NCBI GenBank assembly: GCA_954871525.1
Contig: OX940865.1
Coordinates: 26,768,420 to 26,832,419, forward strand
Direction: 5' to 3'
Source of the DNA: Parietaria judaica
Taxonomy: Eukaryota > Streptophyta > Magnoliopsida > Rosales > Urticaceae
DNA: 64,000 nucleotides
Positions 60,601 through 64,000 of this stretch are shown here, piece by piece. Numbering within the stretch: the first letter of the stretch is position 1; each line of letters opens with the position of its first letter. The position numbers were made by a program, and so were the translations under genes. The notes beneath the pieces were generated by a model, which saw nothing but the letters and a program-made list of their open reading frames with translations, ran no database searches and was not told where the DNA came from.

Positions 60601-63600
60601 TTTTGTCCCCACTCATGGCTCGGGGGCTTTCCGTGTAACTTCCAACAGCGTTCTTTAGTGTGACGAGCTTTCTTGCAATACGTGCACCACAATTCATCAC
60701 GATTAGGTGCACTGTTTCTCCCTAACTCCATGCTTGTCTTTCTTTGCATTCCTTCTGAACTAGTAGCAACTTTTTGCATTCCGTCTGAACTAGTAGACAC
60801 TTTCTCAACCATCATGGCTGAACCATCTGTAGGAAGGGGGTCGAGCATCACCACTCTTCTAGTTTCTTCACTTCGGATGATAGATACCACCTCATTGAAG
60901 CATGGAACTTCTTGTTTTCCCAAAATTTGGATTCGAACTTGATCAAATTCGGGATTAAGGCCGACAAGAAAGTCATAAACTCGATCTTGTTCAATAAAAT
61001 TCTTTATGATAACAGAATCTTCCGGACACTTGGTTTGAATTACCCGATAGTGATCCAACTCCTGCCATAGTGATTTCAGGGAATTAGCATAACAGGTTAC
61101 GTCTCTATTTCCTTGTTTGGCAGCCATAGTCTTCACTTTAACCTCGTACACTTGTGCTGCATCTCGAGCTTTTGAGTACGTTTGTTGAATGGCATCCCAT
61201 ATGTCTTTCGACGTGGTCATAAACATTACCGTATCACTTATTTCAGGCGCCATTGAGTTCCATAACCAGGCCATAATCATAGAATCTTCCTCATCCCATG
61301 CATCAAACAGAGGATCCTCGGGTTGTGGTCCGGTGCCATTGAGGTGGCTGATTTTTCCTTTCCCTTTCAGGGTCGTCCTCACTAACTGGGACCACTTAAG
61401 ATAGTTTTTTCCATCCAATCTATAGGCTGCTTGGATAACTTGTAATTCACCTGGATGAGGAGGACGAACAACATCATCTGGATTGCGGGCATTGCCCGTT
61501 TGAACTGTGACTTCAGACATGAGCAGCAGCCCACAATAATTTCACGATAAAACGGCAACACGATGGCCGAAACAGCAGCCGAAACACTGTAGCAATCCCG
61601 GAACGAAGGAAACAGAGTCCAACGCAAGGAGAAATCCTCCCACAAAGCCAAAGGGAGATAGAATGCAACGGAAATGATGAACAATCGGAAGGGTCAGTAG
61701 CTTTGCACCAACCTTAGGCACCGGCGATGAAGGCCTCAGCAGAAAAAGAAGAAGAAAGAAAGAAACGCAGATCTGATCTTTAAGGTTTGTGGCGATGAAG
61801 GCCAAAAAACTGGGAGAAGAGGCAGAGGTCGCCGAAGAGGCAAAGGAGAAATCTGAATATGAAGGCCAAAGAAACTCAGCTGAGAAGAAAAAGGAGAATC
61901 TGGCTATTAAGGCCAGATGAGGTCGCCGGAGATGGTCGCCGGATATGGAGTCAACCACGGTGGCTAGGGTTGACGGCTGGGAATAGTTCTCCGCTCTGAT
62001 ACCATGTGAACTAGGGTTTTTTACCCTCTTACTTTTTTAATCGTAGGAAAGAAAGGTAATATATACCTTTTACAAGTAGTAACACATCAGCATAAATAAA
62101 CTACTAATAAAATAATAATAAAAGCTAATAACTAAATATTTATATTTCCCAACAAAAGTTTTTTTCATGTACTGATAACTGGTATCGGGAGTGTTAACAA
62201 TCTGGCATTTTACCGGTATTAAATCCTGGCCGGTAAAAATACTTGTTTGAAATCGGGAATTCTGGTTTAAACTGGGTTTTGCTGGCTTATAATCGGGACC
62301 AAACATGTGCTTACATAAGTTATGTGCCGAGGGACCATTTATGCTCATACTATATATTAGAAGGGTCATTCGTGCTGATTACTCTTTCTTGTCAGTAAAC
62401 ATATGTACATTGATTGTGCCATGATCTCTCTATGTGGAACTCTATCTCTTGTTATTTTTTCGGTACCCAGGCTCTTGGATATGCATGTGTGTGTATATAT
62501 AGATATATGAACTGCTTATACATTATTGGTGCTTCTTCATCTACAGTTTTGGGAGAATGGTTGCTTGCTTTCGGTATTCATCAATCAATGTGCTATCTGT
62601 TCATCTTCCTCCTCCAAAACTTGATTTTTACAATGCCGATCAAGATTGGCTACAGAAAGAAGCAAATAAGGTGCAAAGAGCATGCTGATGATTTCTGTTA
62701 CTACATTTTTTGATTGATTTTAAATTGCGGAAAATTATTTAAATCAACGATCTTGTTTATCAGGTACAAAGCCAAGCAGTAGTTCTTTTTACTGAAGTAC
62801 AAAATGCTCTACAACAAATTTCACAGAAGAAAATGAGTTTGGAACAACACGATGCTGAATCACGGCAACGACTCGCGGAACTGGAGGGAATGTTAGAAAA
62901 GGATAGAAAAGAACTTGAGGTATTTAGATATGTGCTAGATTTGCGTGATGAAGTTACAAAGAGAAGTTTTGTATGACCTGGAATACAAATCCAAGAGAAA
63001 CCAAAACACCTTATTGATGAACAAAACCCCAGCCTCTAATTTGAAAGCTGGACCCGTAAAACTCTCCCTTTTGCCCGCCTAGATTTAACTAAACATAAGT
63101 AATAATTACGTACGCATCGATCCCTAACTCTCTATATTTCTACAGGAATCATTACAAAGAGAATTGTCAAGAGAAGAGAAAGCAGGTCAACCTTCCATTG
63201 ATATTCTTGAAATAAACAAAATACGGAGACAGATTGTTTTCCGTTCTTACATTTGGGACCAGCTTTTGATACACGCAGTGAGTTCCAATAATTATCCCAC
63301 CCCAAAACTTAAGGAGATATCAGTCAGTTCTGCAGAGAAGATCATTGAGACAAATGAGGAATTAGCACCCGACACAAATTCTCAGAACATTGATTCAATT
63401 GATTTGGGCGAGAATAATAAGAATGAGGCCGAGGTTTTACTTTCTTCTGGTGAGAGTGTCAACGGAATATGTGATTCTCGGGAAAATGGAGAGATGATAC
63501 GGAGGGCTTACTCAGAGGGAGAGTATCCAAAAGTGGCCGATCTATCAGACACCCTTGATGCTGCATGGACCGGCGATTCAACTGCTGTAAATTCAGCCAC

Positions 63601-64000
63601 AGAAAAGTCAAAGCCGGAGAATTCGACATTGGACCAAAGTCAGATCGATAAAATTCATTCTTTGGGATCAACCGTAACTAGTGAAAGCTCGAAAAACTTG
63701 GTGGGCATGCCACTCTTGAACCTAAATGGCTCGATGAGCAAGAATTTATCATTCGGTGCTCAAAAGCTCTTGAATGGTGAGTATAACCCGACATATTTAT
63801 CAACGTTCTGGGAAATAGAAAGGCGAAGTGGGGCCAGACTTCTGCTGCCCATTGGTGTAAATGACACCGTTGTCCCTGTGTATGACGATGAACCCACGAG
63901 TATCATAGCGTATACCCTTGTATCCCAGGCATATAATTTGCAGATTTCTGAATCGGAGAAGCCAAAAGATACCATAGATTCTTCGGTTTCTTTACCACTT
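51663..64000 (+). CDS. FAB1: 1-phosphatidylinositol-3-phosphate 5-kinase FAB1 (PIKfyve), 5' part
   Basis: It makes PI(3,5)P2 from PI3P on endosomes and the vacuole. Exons seen: 51663-52294, 52556-53308, 53507-53660, 54322-54666, 55140-55904, 56365-56696, 62547-62670, 62764-62919, 63146 to beyond the window edge; together 1372 codons. The FYVE finger is at about 32-105 (WMPD, RRHHCR, RVCSYC). An acidic run follows at the start of exon 2. The CCT/TCP-1-like domain (about 460-750) includes VKGVVCKKNVAHRRM, FLILGGALEYQR, LLVEKSVSRYAQDYL and KRPLLERIARCTGAQI. The cysteine-rich segment NYRCPSCG to CGHSLHRDCLRFYG spans exon 6. The C-terminal PIP kinase domain lies outside the window; Arabidopsis FAB1A/B are about 1760-1790 residues. 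Intron 6 is 5850 bp because a copia retrotransposon sits in it; flanking exons join in frame, so the gene is probably intact. FAB1A-type and FAB1B-type cannot be told apart here. Confidence 0.95.
56837..56986 (-). repeat. 3' LTR of the copia element
   Basis: 150 bp, apparently identical to 62005-62154. On the minus strand it starts TGTTGGGAAATAT and ends CTAGTTCACA. Confidence 0.95.
56994..61520 (-). CDS. Copia gag-pol polyprotein, intact
   Basis: 1508 residues from a true ATG at 61520, with no internal stop. The domain order is that of Ty1/copia. The Gag region covers about 1-300, with a CCHC zinc knuckle at 279-292 (CTYCKKARHTKERC). The aspartic protease core is DSGATDH (389-395). The integrase has an HHCC zinc region and a D,D35E core (LHTDLWGP, LRSDN, NGVAERKN). 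The reverse transcriptase spans about 1010-1250 and includes YKARLVAKGYTQ, FDVKNAFLHG and YVDD. The RNase H (about 1340-1480) has YTDADYAG, SSAEAEF and DNKSA. The frame stops inside the polypurine tract just before the 3' LTR. It is expressed from the 5' LTR at 62005-62154 and opposes FAB1 transcription. Confidence 0.96.
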   Translation of the reverse strand: MSEVTVQTGNARNPDDVVRPPHPGELQVIQAAYRLDGKNYLKWSQLVRTTLKGKGKISHLNGTGPQPEDPLFDAWDEEDSMIMAWLWNSMAPEISDTVMFMTTSKDIWDAIQQTYSKARDAAQVYEVKVKTMAAKQGNRDVTCYANSLKSLWQELDHYRVIQTKCPEDSVIIKNFIEQDRVYDFLVGLNPEFDQVRIQILGKQEVPCFNEVVSIIRSEETRRVVMLDPLPTDGSAMMVEKVSTSSDGMQKVATSSEGMQRKTSMELGRNSAPNRDELWCTYCKKARHTKERCWKLHGKPPSHEWGQKGTLSRHKGVAHISVETSHGAERKESSSLNQEEVERVRALFNSMEKPSGTCSLAYSGSLLCFSFGFNVSNIPAETFKDSWIIDSGATDHMTHSSTPFLTYSPCPSNKKISTADGTLLTVAGIGNVHITSSLILKNVLHVPKLCTSLISIKTLTHDLLSKVIFYSSYCVFQEKDSGRMIGLAKQKDGLYCLEVPTKSHIAQSQVPFSLSSESVLSKREKIFMHHYRLGHPSFHVVKVLFPDLFTTVAVETLHCEVCELAKHKRVPFPISSTKSTSPFHLLHTDLWGPSPIPNVSGTRWFVTFIDDCTRVTWVFLLKHKSEVSLIFQNFFAMIKNQFGVSIKMLRSDNARDYFNQILSPFCQREGIIHTSSCVKTPQQNGVAERKNGHLLDQTRALLFHKNVPKYFWGEAVLTSTYLINRLPTRVLGFKSPMQVLSSFYPNVSTNNGLSPRIFGCATFVHIHSQDRGKLDPRAIKCVFIGYSSTQKGYKCYHPPSKKFYVSRDVTFCESDSYFPKPYLQGETFREDNGADESFLLELSDLTLQPSPSHSTPIETAPTQTASAPNSGASIPLESTTSPNIESITCPETLALDDVRFKKHLVYSRRKKNHPTLVQVHESEANSSNEVTDFDPLPMQSDIEPHNHEDDHELPIAIRKGKRECTKTPIYPLSHFLSFQNFSPTHKIFLVNLNSTTIPTTIFEALSNEKWKLAMDAEMEALKKSKTWDLVELPKGKKPVGCKWVYTIKYKADGSIERYKARLVAKGYTQTYGIDYMETFAPVAKMSTVRVILSLAANLGWELQQFDVKNAFLHGDLNEEIYMNVPPGFDKGKNNNIVCKLKKALYGLKQSPRAWFGRFANVMLALGYKQSQGDHTLFVKHSSSGGVTILLVYVDDIILSGDDENEQQRLSRYLAKEFEIKSLGRLKYFLGIEVAHSKRGIFISQQKYVTDLLKESGQMASRPASTPIDQNHKLGNADQDTTVDREMYQRLVGRLIYLSHTRPDIAYGVSLISQFMHNPKEIHLQAAVRILRYLKGTPGRGILFERNGNLSLEAYTDADYAGSVVDRKSTTGYCTFLGGNLVTWRSKKQNVVARSSAEAEFRAMAQGICELLWLKIILEDLKINWDGPMKLYCDNKSAINIAHNPVQHDRTKHIEVDRHFIKEKLDNGLICTPYVPTHMQLADILTKGLNCSMFERIVSKLGMRNIYSPA
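61521..61992 (-). other. Untranslated leader of the copia element
   Basis: 472 bp between the primer-binding site and the gag-pol ATG. It probably carries the packaging and dimerisation signals. Short open frames here have no domain. Confidence 0.6.
61993..62004 (-). other. Primer-binding site (initiator Met-tRNA type)
   Basis: TGGTATCAGAGC on the minus strand, immediately 3' of the 5' LTR. This is the standard copia priming site. Confidence 0.9.
62005..62154 (-). repeat. 5' LTR of the copia element
   Basis: 150 bp, apparently identical to the LTR at 56837-56986. It should hold the element's promoter, reading leftward across the element. Confidence 0.95.

Larger units (their letters stand above)
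56837..62154 (-). mobile_element. Complete Ty1/copia LTR retrotransposon in FAB1 intron 6
   Basis: A 5318-bp element, antisense to FAB1. Its 150-bp LTRs (56837-56986 and 62005-62154) look identical base for base. A 5-bp target duplication AAAGT flanks it (56832-56836, 62155-62159). On the minus strand each LTR runs TGTTGGG...TTCACA. The primer site TGGTATCAGAGC (complementary to initiator Met-tRNA) directly follows the 5' LTR at 61993-62004. A purine tract GAGGGGGAG precedes the 3' LTR at 56987-56995. One uninterrupted gag-pol frame fills the interior. Everything needed for autonomous movement appears present, and identical LTRs point to very recent insertion. I cannot assign the copia lineage with confidence. 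Confidence 0.95.

Noticed and set aside
57205..61404. Several plus-strand ORFs inside the copia element
   Set aside because: They are antisense shadows of the intact gag-pol frame.
56697..62546. FAB1 as a pseudogene broken by the retrotransposon
   Set aside because: The insertion lies between a good donor (56697) and acceptor (62541-62546). Exons 6 and 7 join in frame across it and give the conserved RFYGFGRMVACF.
63776..63783. GGTGAGT as a donor ending FAB1 exon 9
   Set aside because: The frame continues through it into family-typical sequence (LLLPIGVNDTVVPVYDDEPTS), so it is read as coding.

Overview
This window is nuclear DNA of a dicot plant. It has AT-rich intergenic DNA, genes with many short GT-AG introns, plant-specific gene families, a Pol III tRNA-Asn gene and a dense set of plant transposable elements. 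I could not name the species from the sequence. I rebuilt all gene models by joining exons by eye, and reading frame is kept across every junction I list. Several long open frames begin on GTG or TTG, so I moved those starts to the first in-frame ATG.

Layout. 1-9600: gene-free, with a hAT-type element (275-866), a CACTA-like remnant, an (AT)n tract and a 1.48 kb PIF/Harbinger-like element. 9759-13815 (+): pectin methylesterase with an N-terminal inhibitor domain, 4 exons, and an Emigrant-type MITE in its last intron. 15371-17748 (+): RAD51 recombinase, 8 exons. 17749-21153: three MITEs with clean target duplications. 21154-28401 (+): COG3, a Golgi tether subunit, 25 exons. 29305-32762 (-): a subgroup XI (UNE12/LRL-like) bHLH factor whose 5' half has been tandemly duplicated in frame. 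36376-38610 (+) and 39406-41712 (-): a tail-to-tail pair of RBR (RING-IBR-RING) ubiquitin ligase genes; the intron of the first holds a 3 x 330 bp tandem array and an antisense tRNA-Asn. 41915-42752: a second hAT element, about 200 bp upstream of the minus-strand RBR start. 43603-45803 (-): a CFS1-like FYVE/SYLF endosomal protein. 47635-48625: a 991 bp near-perfect foldback element. 51663 to the window end (+): the 5' three quarters of FAB1/PIKfyve, with a complete copia retrotransposon in antisense orientation inside intron 6.

Shared biology. The genes do not form one operon-like system. Three of them (COG3, CFS1-like, FAB1) act in endomembrane trafficking. CFS1 and FAB1 are both PI3P-binding FYVE proteins and are transcribed divergently about 5.9 kb apart. 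The most unusual structures are the chimeric bHLH gene, the intronic tandem array beside the tRNA, the foldback element, and a two-member hAT family recognised from TIRs and exact 8-bp target duplications.
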